This document shows positions 53,044 to 61,404 of a stretch of DNA of 64,000 nucleotides, piece after piece. This DNA comes from Vibrio nitrifigilis (lineage in GTDB: Bacteria > Pseudomonadota > Gammaproteobacteria > Enterobacterales > Vibrionaceae): NCBI RefSeq assembly GCF_015686695.1, contig NZ_JADPMR010000001.1:744001-808000 (forward strand), read 5' to 3'. Under the pieces are notes generated by a model. The model saw only the letters and a program-made list of their open reading frames with translations. It searched no databases and had not been told where the DNA came from. Within the stretch, counting starts at the first letter, position 1. Every line of letters starts with the position of its first letter. The translations under genes and the position numbers were made by a program.

Positions 53044-54957
53044 ATGGTCATGCCTTTTGATGATGAGTTTGAATCCATAACAGATGATACTCAGGCCGAA
53101 TATGATGCATCTTCTGAGGCTAAGCTAGCTCGAAAACAATACCAACCACTTGATTCAGTTACTATTCATGAACGAGACCTGTCATCTTTTTCTGAAGAAC
53201 AGAAAAATAAGGCATTGGAGCGATACAAACTTATTTCTGCTGTCGCTAAAGAGATATCTGGTGGTTGGACACCTAAAAATATTAACCCTTTAATTGATAA
53301 ATACAGTCCCAACTTATCGATCAAACGGCCAAGTTACAAATCAGTTATTCGTTGGTATAAATCCTTTTGTGAGAACGATGGAAACATTGTGTGTTTAGTT
53401 GATCACAATCACTCAAAAGGAAATAGAACCAAACGTATTATTGATGATGAAGCTTTTTTTGTTGAAGCCACTGAACGTTTCCTTGATGCAAAAAGACCCA
53501 ACTATTCACAAGCATATCAGTTTTACTGCGACAGAATCGAAATTGAAAACAGCAATATTATCTCCGGTCAAATATCCAAAGTTAGTTATCAGGCGTTTAA
53601 AGAAAGATTGAAAAAACTTCCTCCTTATGAAGTTGCATTAAAACGATTTGGTCAAAATTATGCGAACAAGCTTTTCAACTATTACCAATCATCGGTTCCA
53701 ACCTCAAGAATATTGGAACGTGTAGAGATAGACCATACACCACTCGATCTAATCCTTCTTGATGATGACTTACTGATACCTTTAGGTCGAGCCTATTTGA
53801 CGTTACTGGTCGATGTGTTTAGTGGCTGTATTATTGGTTTCCATCTTGGTTTCAATCCCCCTAGCTATGTATCTGTTGCTAAAGCGATCATCCATTCAGT
53901 AAAAAGCAAAGACTATGTTCATGATTTGAATATTGAGCTCACTAATGACTGGTTATGCCACGGGAAAATGGAAACACTGGTTGTTGATAATGGAGCTGAG
54001 TTCTGGTCAAAAAGCGTAGATCAAGCCTGTATGGAAGCTGGAATACACGTTGAGTATTGTAAAGTGGGGCAACCGTGGGAAAAGCCTCGGGTTGAAAGGA
54101 AATTTTTAGAAATTATTCAGGGAATTGTTGGATGGGTTCCGGGAAAAACTTTTTCGAATATATTGGAAAAAGATCGGTATGACCCACAAAAAGACGCCGT
54201 AATGCGGTTTAGTAGTTTTGTTGAAGAGCTACACCGTTGGATTATTGATGTTCATAATGCCTCCCCTGATTCTCGGAATACGAAGATTCCCAATTACCAT
54301 TGGAAAAAGAGTGAAGAAGCCTTGCCACCTGCGGCGCTCAGTGACCGAGATGAAAAGCAGTTTCGAATCATTATGGGAGTTATTCATGAAGGCGTTGTGA
54401 CAACTAAAGGTATAAAATATAAGCACTTAATGTATGACAATGTGGCGTTAGAACAATATCGGAAGCAGTACCCACAAACAAAAGAGTCTCGTAAAAAAAC
54501 TATAAAAATTGACCCCGATGATCTGTCTAGCATATTCGTTTATCTGGAGGAAATCGGAGGATACATCGAAGTTCCCTGCAAATATGATCCTTTGGGATAC
54601 ACAAAGAATCTGTCACTAAGTGAGCATGTTCGCATAACTAAAATACATCGTGATTTTATAAAAGGCCAAGTGGATTCTTTATCATTAGCGAAAGCTCGGC
54701 AAGCACTTCATGAACGTATTAAAACGGAGCAAGAGCACCTTTCTTTAATGTCGGTTGAGAGTCGAGCAAAAAAAGCCAAACATGGTAAGAAAATGGCAGC
54801 TCTTTCAGGTATATCAAATGAGCAACCTATGTCCATACAGAATGCTTTAGAAAACAAGAATAAGCCGTTAGATGAAAACCTTGACGAGCCTACTCCTGTG
54901 GACAATCTCAAATCGCTCTGGAATAAACGTAAAGCGATGAAAAGGTCTAAAGAATGA
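53044..54957 (+). CDS. tnsB: TnsB transposase of Tn7-like transposon
   Basis: 637 residues. The retroviral-integrase-like core carries the DDE triad D230 (VEIDHTP), D315 (VVDNGAEF) and E351 (KPRVERKF), spaced D-84-D-35-E. The N-terminal about 210 residues hold DNA-binding domains for the end repeats, and a charged C-terminal tail (from about 570, ending KRKAMKRSKE) would contact TnsC. It binds the repeats at 52319-52374, cuts the 3' ends and joins them to target DNA. Coupled to tnsC by an ATGA overlap. Confidence 0.93.
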   Translation: MVMPFDDEFESITDDTQAEYDASSEAKLARKQYQPLDSVTIHERDLSSFSEEQKNKALERYKLISAVAKEISGGWTPKNINPLIDKYSPNLSIKRPSYKSVIRWYKSFCENDGNIVCLVDHNHSKGNRTKRIIDDEAFFVEATERFLDAKRPNYSQAYQFYCDRIEIENSNIISGQISKVSYQAFKERLKKLPPYEVALKRFGQNYANKLFNYYQSSVPTSRILERVEIDHTPLDLILLDDDLLIPLGRAYLTLLVDVFSGCIIGFHLGFNPPSYVSVAKAIIHSVKSKDYVHDLNIELTNDWLCHGKMETLVVDNGAEFWSKSVDQACMEAGIHVEYCKVGQPWEKPRVERKFLEIIQGIVGWVPGKTFSNILEKDRYDPQKDAVMRFSSFVEELHRWIIDVHNASPDSRNTKIPNYHWKKSEEALPPAALSDRDEKQFRIIMGVIHEGVVTTKGIKYKHLMYDNVALEQYRKQYPQTKESRKKTIKIDPDDLSSIFVYLEEIGGYIEVPCKYDPLGYTKNLSLSEHVRITKIHRDFIKGQVDSLSLAKARQALHERIKTEQEHLSLMSVESRAKKAKHGKKMAALSGISNEQPMSIQNALENKNKPLDENLDEPTPVDNLKSLWNKRKAMKRSKE

Positions 54958-55940
54958 ATCTATCTGGTGAACAAAAAATTGTTGTCGATGAATTACTAAC
55001 TCAATACCACAATTCATTCGTTATTTATCCAGATGTGCAACAGATATTCGATGGCCTTGATTGGATTGTACGTCGTAGTCAATTTGGCAATTTTACGCCA
55101 TCGATGCTTATAACTGGTGGCACTGGGGCAGGTAAAACATCACTCATTAACTATTATCTAAAACACCATTTTAATGATAATGAAGTCTTGGTGACTCGTG
55201 TCAGACCGAGCTTTATCGAAACATTGATTTGGGCGATTGATAAGTTAGGTCTTCCTCATAATACCCGTTCGAAAGGTTCTGAAATTGGCTTACAGGATTA
55301 TTTCATTAACAGTGTTAAAAAATCCAATCTTAAGCTCTTAGTTATCGAAGAAGCTCAAGAATTATTTGAGTGTGCTACTACCAAAGAAAGACAAAAAATT
55401 CGTGACCGGCTCAAAATGATCAGTGATGAATGCCGGTTACCTATCGTGTTTATAGGAATTCCGACTGCTAAACTTATCTTGGAAGACTCTCAGTGGGATA
55501 GACGAATTATGGTCAAAAGAGAATTACCATATATTCGAATCACATCCGCATCATCAGTAGACGTATACATCGATTTACTTGAAGAGCTCGAAAAGCAACT
55601 TCCAATTCCAGTTGAACCGGAACTTTCGGATATGGATACAGCGATGAGATTACTAGCAGCGACCAAAGGTATGCTTGGAGCTATTAAAGAGTTAGTTGGT
55701 TATGCATTAGAACTCGCTTTACTAGCAGGTAAATCAGCAGTGACCAATGAAGACTTTGTATTGGCATTCGAAACAATTAATGGCCCTGATGTTCTTAATC
55801 CATTTACAACCAATATCGATAACCTATTGATACCGCAGGTTATAGAGTACGAAGGATTTATCATTGACCCTGAAAGTGGGGAAATCAAATTTACTAAACA
55901 GCTATTTCAAGATATGCCGTTAGCGGCGCTATTAGGGTAA
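54954..55940 (+). CDS. tnsC: TnsC AAA+ regulator of Tn7-like transposon
   Basis: 328 residues. Walker A GGTGAGKT at 55-62, Walker B LKLLVIEEAQEL near 128, and a sensor-like GIPTAKL later. TnsC forms an ATP-bound ring on target DNA and links the target selector to TnsAB. It is far shorter than Tn7 TnsC (555) and matches the size I recall for I-F3-type elements. No tnsD/tniQ follows: the next gene is on the opposite strand and is a regulator. Confidence 0.92.
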   Translation: MNLSGEQKIVVDELLTQYHNSFVIYPDVQQIFDGLDWIVRRSQFGNFTPSMLITGGTGAGKTSLINYYLKHHFNDNEVLVTRVRPSFIETLIWAIDKLGLPHNTRSKGSEIGLQDYFINSVKKSNLKLLVIEEAQELFECATTKERQKIRDRLKMISDECRLPIVFIGIPTAKLILEDSQWDRRIMVKRELPYIRITSASSVDVYIDLLEELEKQLPIPVEPELSDMDTAMRLLAATKGMLGAIKELVGYALELALLAGKSAVTNEDFVLAFETINGPDVLNPFTTNIDNLLIPQVIEYEGFIIDPESGEIKFTKQLFQDMPLAALLG

Positions 55941-55943
55941 CCC

Positions 55944-56246
55944 TTACCTAGACTCAATCAATTTTTCTAATAGTTCCTGTTTCTCCTCTGCACTCAGCTT
56001 ATCAATCAAGCACGCAAGTTCAGCAGACATCTCATCCTTACAGAAAAAGTAGTTCAGGGGCACATCGAGCTCTTCTGCCATTCGGGTTAATGTACCAATA
56101 TCGGGTACATGGCGACCTTTTTCGTAATGGTTCATTCGACCGCTTGCTGAACTTTCTTCCATACCAATTCTTACACCCAAATCTTTTTGGGTGATCTTGG
56201 CTTTTTTACGTGCTGCTTTGAGCCTCGCTGGGATTGGGTTTTCCAC
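55944..56246 (-). CDS. Xre-family repressor
   Basis: 100 residues from GTG 56246; no other start is possible because a stop codon lies immediately upstream in frame. The helix-turn-helix is RLKAARKKAKITQKDLGVRI then MEESSASGRMNHYEKGRHVP, and the C-terminal helices are acidic. It ends three bases past the tnsC stop and converges on it. Two 17-bp palindromes upstream (56276-56292 and 56310-56326) are the likely operators, so it is expected to repress itself and the divergent 187-residue gene. Xre-type proteins also regulate I-F3 Tn7 elements in other genomes. Confidence 0.88.
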   Translation of the reverse strand: MENPIPARLKAARKKAKITQKDLGVRIGMEESSASGRMNHYEKGRHVPDIGTLTRMAEELDVPLNYFFCKDEMSAELACLIDKLSAEEKQELLEKLIESR

Positions 56247-56275
56247 TTAGACATTCTTTTCAGTACCTATAGATA

Positions 56276-56326
56276 ACTTAGATTGTCTAAGTTTTACTTA
56301 TTTTTGTATACTTAGCAATCCTAAGT
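56276..56326. promoter_or_regulatory. Xre operator pair and divergent promoter
   Basis: ACTTAGATTGTCTAAGT (56276-56292) and ACTTAGCAATCCTAAGT (56310-56326), each an ACTTAG...CTAAGT inverted repeat, centres 34 bp apart. A rightward promoter overlaps them: TTGTCT (56283-56288), 18-bp spacer, TATACT (56307-56312). Occupation of the sites would block both this promoter and the xre promoter. A half site ACTTAG (56245-56250) overlaps the xre start codon. Confidence 0.75.
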
Positions 56327-56350
56327 TTTTAAGTGCTAAAGATAGTCGTG

Positions 56351-56914
56351 ATGAACAAAACACCGAAGTTATTAAAACCGATGTATAACCTTTTGATTGA
56401 AAAGAACATGGATAGCTTTTCTATCCTTCAAGCTAGGGATGAATTATTAAAATCGACGGATCGGTTTAGTGACGAAACCGAAGCAAGAAAGTTCGTTCAT
56501 AGGCAAGTTCATCATTTAGCTTCAAAAGGATATTTGGTCATACTGGGAACGGGTAGGCAAAAGCGGTTTAAGAAGACTGAGTTGTTCCACAAAACAGACT
56601 TTTCAGTGAGATCTGAACAATCTAAACCTAAGTCAGTTAGAATCAAGCATGAATCAAATGAGCCGCCAACTAAGAGACTTGATGACCATATTGTTCTGAT
56701 CAAAGAACGTAACCAATATCAAGGCGAGTTAGCTATTTCGTTAGCTGAAGCGGAAGAGTACAAAGCTTTACTGGGACGCTTTCCTGATCGTTCAACACTC
56801 CTATTTCCACTGCATTCGGCAGCTAAAGAGAAAGCAGCGACCATCTTAGGAAAGATGAACGCAGTTAATGCGTTAATTGCATCGATTGAGCAAGATGGAA
56901 CCTCAACGTGTTAA
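56351..56914 (+). CDS. Unknown winged-helix-like protein, first gene of Xre-controlled module
   Basis: 187 residues from ATG 56351 (GTG 56333 is in frame upstream). I do not recognise it. The N-terminal about 90 residues (MYNLLIEKNMDSFSILQARD, then KFVHRQVHHLASKGYLVILG) look like a winged-helix DNA-binding domain with a basic patch RQKRFKK. Residues 100-115 are a charged linker and the C-terminal part is helical (YQGELAISLAEAEEYKALLG). Its stop overlaps the helicase start by 7 nt, so the pair is translationally coupled. It may assist the helicase or regulate it; unknown. Confidence 0.6.
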   Translation: MNKTPKLLKPMYNLLIEKNMDSFSILQARDELLKSTDRFSDETEARKFVHRQVHHLASKGYLVILGTGRQKRFKKTELFHKTDFSVRSEQSKPKSVRIKHESNEPPTKRLDDHIVLIKERNQYQGELAISLAEAEEYKALLGRFPDRSTLLFPLHSAAKEKAATILGKMNAVNALIASIEQDGTSTC

Positions 56915-58287
56915 GAGAGTGGCAAGAAGGCTGCGTTAAAGCGGCTATCGAAAAATACCAATCTGGACAACGACATTTTTTGTGTCAGGCGACACCTGGT
57001 GCTGGTAAAACGGTCATGGCAGCTGAATTGGCAAAAGCACTAATTGATATGGGCAACGTTGATCTGGTTTTATGTTTTTCTCCATCGATTTCTGTTGCAG
57101 AAAACATGAGGTCTACTTTCTCTTGGAAGCTGGATTGCCAATTTAGCGGTAGCTTAGGTGAGATGGGCTGCTCTTATACTTACCAAAGCCTCAAATATCA
57201 ATCCGATGGATTTTGGAAAACCATTCGCAAGTATCGTGTGTTGGCAGTGTTTGATGAGATACACCATTGTGCTGCTGATGAAGATGGTCGAAGTAATTCA
57301 TGGGGTGAACAAATCGTCTCTAAACTTCAGCATGAAGCAGAGTATACCTTGGCCTTGACGGGAACACCATGGAGGTCTGATAAAGCTTCAATTGCTTTGG
57401 CAAGCTACACCAATCCTGAAGGGCAGATTATTTGTGACTATCAGTACAGCTTGCGAGAAGCCATACACGAGAAAGTGTGTCGAGTCCCTAAACTGGTTTT
57501 GGTCGATAACGACAATCTAACTATAACAGAAGGGGCTCAGCGAAAGTCATTTTCTTCTATCGTTGAAATGCTTAAACAATCTCGTAGCTCATATCAGGAC
57601 ATCATTCAGAATGAGCAGGCATTGGGTTACTTAATTTCTTTAGGTTGCCAGCGTTTAGCCACGATTAGGCAAGTTAATAAAAATGCGGGAGGGTTGATTG
57701 TTGCTGCATCTGTTAAACATGCACAGAAGATACAAAGCATGTTAGTGAACCGTTTTAAACAGACGGCAACGATAGTGACTTATCAGCACGATAACCCACT
57801 TCAAACGATAGATCATTTTCGTGAAAGCGACTGCCAATGGATTGTTAGCGTTGGAATGATCAGTGAAGGTACGGATATTCCTAGGCTGCAAGTCTGTTGT
57901 CATCTCAGCGCAGTAAAAACCGAGCTCTATTTTCGTCAGGTACTCGGCCGAATTTTGCGAACTAATGGAGAGCAAGAACAAGAAGCATGGCTCTATACGT
58001 TTGCAGAAGAATCATTAGTGGGTTTTGCTGAGCGTATCGAGCAAGACATTCCAGAAACTTGCCAGTTTATTAACTTAGCTGAAGTTGAAAACAACAATAC
58101 TGAAGTCGAATTTGCTGTTAGTTCACCAGGAATATCATCGGGTGGAATGTCTACAGCATCAAGTCGATCGACGTTCTCTTGGGAGCTCTTTGGGAATGGG
58201 GAAGAACTTGGTGACTCCCATCTTTCGCAACAAGAATATGTGCTCATGGGAACGTTTAAACAGAGAGTGATTGCTGCGTTTAGTTGA
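56908..58287 (+). CDS. SF2 DEAD/DEAH-type helicase
   Basis: 459 residues from GTG 56908. Motif I is TPGAGKT (29-35), motif II DEIHH (116-120), motif III LTGTPWR (about 149-155), and motif VI QVLGRILR (about 342-349), which place it among SF2 helicases of the SSL2/COG1061 type. Compact, with no added nuclease domain and a Ser/Asn-rich C-terminal tail. The function in the element is unknown; helicases of this kind occur in anti-phage systems and in plasmid or transposon modules. The motifs are certain, the role is not. Confidence 0.85.
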   Translation: MLREWQEGCVKAAIEKYQSGQRHFLCQATPGAGKTVMAAELAKALIDMGNVDLVLCFSPSISVAENMRSTFSWKLDCQFSGSLGEMGCSYTYQSLKYQSDGFWKTIRKYRVLAVFDEIHHCAADEDGRSNSWGEQIVSKLQHEAEYTLALTGTPWRSDKASIALASYTNPEGQIICDYQYSLREAIHEKVCRVPKLVLVDNDNLTITEGAQRKSFSSIVEMLKQSRSSYQDIIQNEQALGYLISLGCQRLATIRQVNKNAGGLIVAASVKHAQKIQSMLVNRFKQTATIVTYQHDNPLQTIDHFRESDCQWIVSVGMISEGTDIPRLQVCCHLSAVKTELYFRQVLGRILRTNGEQEQEAWLYTFAEESLVGFAERIEQDIPETCQFINLAEVENNNTEVEFAVSSPGISSGGMSTASSRSTFSWELFGNGEELGDSHLSQQEYVLMGTFKQRVIAAFS

Positions 58288-58530
58288 TGATTATCGGGCA
58301 ATGAGCAGGAAATGAGAAATAACCTAATCTTTCCTTATCAGCAGCTTAAGATTACTACCTAAGCGAGATTTCCTATAAATAAGTGGCTCCGAAGTTATTT
58401 GTTGGTAATCACTTCGCGTAAGTGTTTGTTTATGCAAAACCAGTCACATGATACTAAGTGCGCTTTGTGCTTATCGTGATAGAATGAATTAACATTTCCT
58501 ATATAAAAATCAGCTAGCTAGGTGCAATTT

Positions 58531-61404
58531 ATGAGCCAGAACAAGCTATACATCCCCCTCAATGCCGGTGAGTCTGCAGTCTTGCCAGAAGCAAACACCC
58601 TGCTTCCTCGTAAAGAGGTTTACGAGCCGTTGGCAAAGTTGATTATTGAAGCGGTAGAGAAGGTAGATGCCGCTCATGGCAGATCACTGAATGAACTGAG
58701 AGAACACAGTGCTATCTCGATAGACGGAGCTCGCGGGACTGGCAAGACCGCTGTACTGGTCAACTTAAAGAGCTATCTTAAAGAGCAGGACGTCTTGAAA
58801 AATGTCCATATCCTCGAACCAGTAGACCCGACCCTACTGGAGGACTGTGACTCACTGTTTCTCCATATTATTGTCGCGGCAGTACTGCACGACAAAGACG
58901 TTAAAGAGGCTCAAAGAAAAGACCCGAACAAAGTCCGCTGTCTTAACCTAGCGCTTGAGAAACTCGCTCAATCTCTGGAGGCTGTAGAAACTCAGAAAGA
59001 GCGTCACGGGATGGACAAGGTGCGCGCGATGTACAGCAATGAAAATCTAGCCGACTGTGTGCAAGATTTCTTCCGTGAAGTGTTGAGTTTGTTGGAGAAA
59101 AAACTATTAATTTTGCCTATTGATGATGTTGATACTTCGTTGAATCGTGCTTTTGAAAACCTCGAAATTGTACGCCGTTATCTAGCCACCCCTTATGTGT
59201 TACCTATCGTCTGTGGCGACCGTGAACTATACAACGATGTGACCTGGCGTGATTTCCATGGACGGCTGACGAACGATTCTAAGCATTTGTCTGAAGCTGC
59301 CTATGAAAGGGCTGTAGAGTTAGCCTCAGAGTATCAGCGCAAAATTCTTCCATTCCCACGACGTTTGACCATGCCGCCAGTTAGCAATTATTGGCAACAG
59401 AGCAATATCTACTTGGGTGATAATGAAATAAACGAAGTGATGCCATTACGTAATTTTATTGCTTGGTTGGAAATATTTCTGTCCGGTCCAGTGAATGGCC
59501 TAGGCGATAGTCAATTGTCATTGCCGATTCCATCGATGCGCGCGCTAACCCAGTTACTAAATCAATGTCAGGGTCTGATTCCTACGTTGCCAAATATCAT
59601 CAAAATGGGCGTCTCTGCCTTGGCTGTAAAACGAGCATGGCAAATGCCGAACGTCCCTTTAAAAGCGATTGAAGAATTTGAAAAGGAATATTTGAAACGA
59701 CATAAGGACGAGAAGCGTGAATATGGTTCTGCATATGCCCAGTTTGCTGAACTAGCCAAGACATCACCTACTTCAAATTCAGATATAAGTGAGGAAAATG
59801 TCGATCACGTTGCATGGGTATCAAGTTTAGAAAAACACTTCAAGTATGAATCTACGGGGGGCGCTGCATATCTAGTTTTACTGGCAAAGCGGCATTGGCA
59901 GCAATGGCAAAATGCAGCCGTGGGGCAACCTAGTTGTAGTGTTTTTGACACGCCATTATTCCAACCGCGTATGCATGGTAATGTGAGCTACCAACATTTT
60001 GAACGAAATCATAACTTGTCTGATTGGCAAGATTTGCTTAGCAAAAAACTGCCGAATGTATGGTTTCGCGACTTGTTAGGAGTTAAAACTATCCTGCAAT
60101 ACCCGCTAGCTGAGGTGGGGTGTAACATTAATGGCGATTTGCAAAAGCAGCTTACTAACAGTCGTAAAGTAGATAATAAGGACTGGCTGGTTGCGCTTGG
60201 CAAGATCCCAGAGGGATTATCTTCAAGTGAACAACTCTCTCGTAATGCCGGTTTATTATTGAATTTGCTGGCAGAGTATTATTTCTATACTCCAACGAGT
60301 CGTACTTTTGTACTGAATATTGGACGTATTTTCGAACTAATTATTACTAGCCTACTTGGTCAAGTGAGGTTGGTCGACTTGCAGCGTATCCTTTACTCAG
60401 CTCCATTCTTCTCTGCTAAATCACAAGCACAAGATATTGCTAATTCAGGTCAGAACGGTATTAATGAAGAAGACGATATTTTCGAGGAAGGTCTTGAAGA
60501 CAATACCGTAACTCCTATTGACAAAGCACTTAGTCAACTGGTGGTGGCAATTTCAAATTGGCGTAAAGAACATGCAATTGAGCTATTAAACCCATCGCCT
60601 TGGTTGATCTATAAGGTCTTCGAAAAGGTTTACTCTATGGTTTCTGATAATGGTAATCATGGGAATGGAGAAAGTGATTTGGCAGTGGTTTTGAACAAGG
60701 CAGGTCTGGTGTTTTATGCAACCTGGTCGGCATTTGGCAGCTTTGAGAAAGGTCGTCTGTTTGGTTTGCCTGAACTGGTTACAAGTGATGCGTTGCGTAA
60801 AGCGACCAATTTTGAGCAGCAGAACCATTTTAAAATGAATATTGGTCATCTTGCTCCATATGATGGGCATATTCGTAGTAGAGGAAAGTCTAAAGGTTCA
60901 AATGAAAGCGATATTGATAAAGAGAAAGCAAACCTTGCCAATAGCCGTTGTGAATTTGGAGACAAAACCAGAACAATTACTAATGCTTTGGCTTATCACC
61001 CATTGAGAACGTTGATCGATGAAGTAATGGGCTTGATTGATGCACAAAATAAGGAAAAACAGCCTGAAGATAATTCTAAAGGTAAAGCGGAAAACAAGAA
61101 TGCTGATTGGCATTACATGTTGGAAGAATTGGAACTTTCCAAGAGAACAAGGGCTAAAAAGACTATCAAGGAGGCTGCTGAGACTAAGTCGAAAGACAAG
61201 CGTGATCAAATTCTGAAATATATGCAGCAAAGCTATAGTGATCATGATAGTACTGCTATGTTTACAGAAATTTGCACAGAGCTGGACAAAATCGAATCAT
61301 CAAAGCTGTTGAATCACGAGTCTACTGTTGACTCTGGGGTGGCAAATGGGGTAGGTGGGGCCGAACAACAGTCATCTACAGATCCAAAGCAGGATAATGA
61401 GTAA
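58531..61404 (+). CDS. rdrA: RdrA, RADAR anti-phage ATPase
   Basis: 957 residues from ATG 58531 with AGGTG six bases upstream (GTG 58522 is an unlikely alternative). AAA+/STAND-type ATPase: Walker A GARGTGKT at 66-73 and Walker B LILPIDDVD (D198, D199, D201). The rest, mostly helical, fits RdrA in size, and the last about 60 residues are low-complexity. RdrA forms an oligomeric ATPase that recruits the RdrB deaminase after phage infection. Its stop overlaps the rdrB start by one base. The identification is made from the gene pair: ATPase plus a large divergent adenosine deaminase. Confidence 0.85.
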   Translation: MSQNKLYIPLNAGESAVLPEANTLLPRKEVYEPLAKLIIEAVEKVDAAHGRSLNELREHSAISIDGARGTGKTAVLVNLKSYLKEQDVLKNVHILEPVDPTLLEDCDSLFLHIIVAAVLHDKDVKEAQRKDPNKVRCLNLALEKLAQSLEAVETQKERHGMDKVRAMYSNENLADCVQDFFREVLSLLEKKLLILPIDDVDTSLNRAFENLEIVRRYLATPYVLPIVCGDRELYNDVTWRDFHGRLTNDSKHLSEAAYERAVELASEYQRKILPFPRRLTMPPVSNYWQQSNIYLGDNEINEVMPLRNFIAWLEIFLSGPVNGLGDSQLSLPIPSMRALTQLLNQCQGLIPTLPNIIKMGVSALAVKRAWQMPNVPLKAIEEFEKEYLKRHKDEKREYGSAYAQFAELAKTSPTSNSDISEENVDHVAWVSSLEKHFKYESTGGAAYLVLLAKRHWQQWQNAAVGQPSCSVFDTPLFQPRMHGNVSYQHFERNHNLSDWQDLLSKKLPNVWFRDLLGVKTILQYPLAEVGCNINGDLQKQLTNSRKVDNKDWLVALGKIPEGLSSSEQLSRNAGLLLNLLAEYYFYTPTSRTFVLNIGRIFELIITSLLGQVRLVDLQRILYSAPFFSAKSQAQDIANSGQNGINEEDDIFEEGLEDNTVTPIDKALSQLVVAISNWRKEHAIELLNPSPWLIYKVFEKVYSMVSDNGNHGNGESDLAVVLNKAGLVFYATWSAFGSFEKGRLFGLPELVTSDALRKATNFEQQNHFKMNIGHLAPYDGHIRSRGKSKGSNESDIDKEKANLANSRCEFGDKTRTITNALAYHPLRTLIDEVMGLIDAQNKEKQPEDNSKGKAENKNADWHYMLEELELSKRTRAKKTIKEAAETKSKDKRDQILKYMQQSYSDHDSTAMFTEICTELDKIESSKLLNHESTVDSGVANGVGGAEQQSSTDPKQDNE

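Noticed and set aside
58288..58530. A separate small gene or regulatory RNA between helicase and rdrA
   Set aside because: No frame with a ribosome binding site. The gap likely holds the rdrA promoter, but I could not place -35/-10 hexamers with good spacing.
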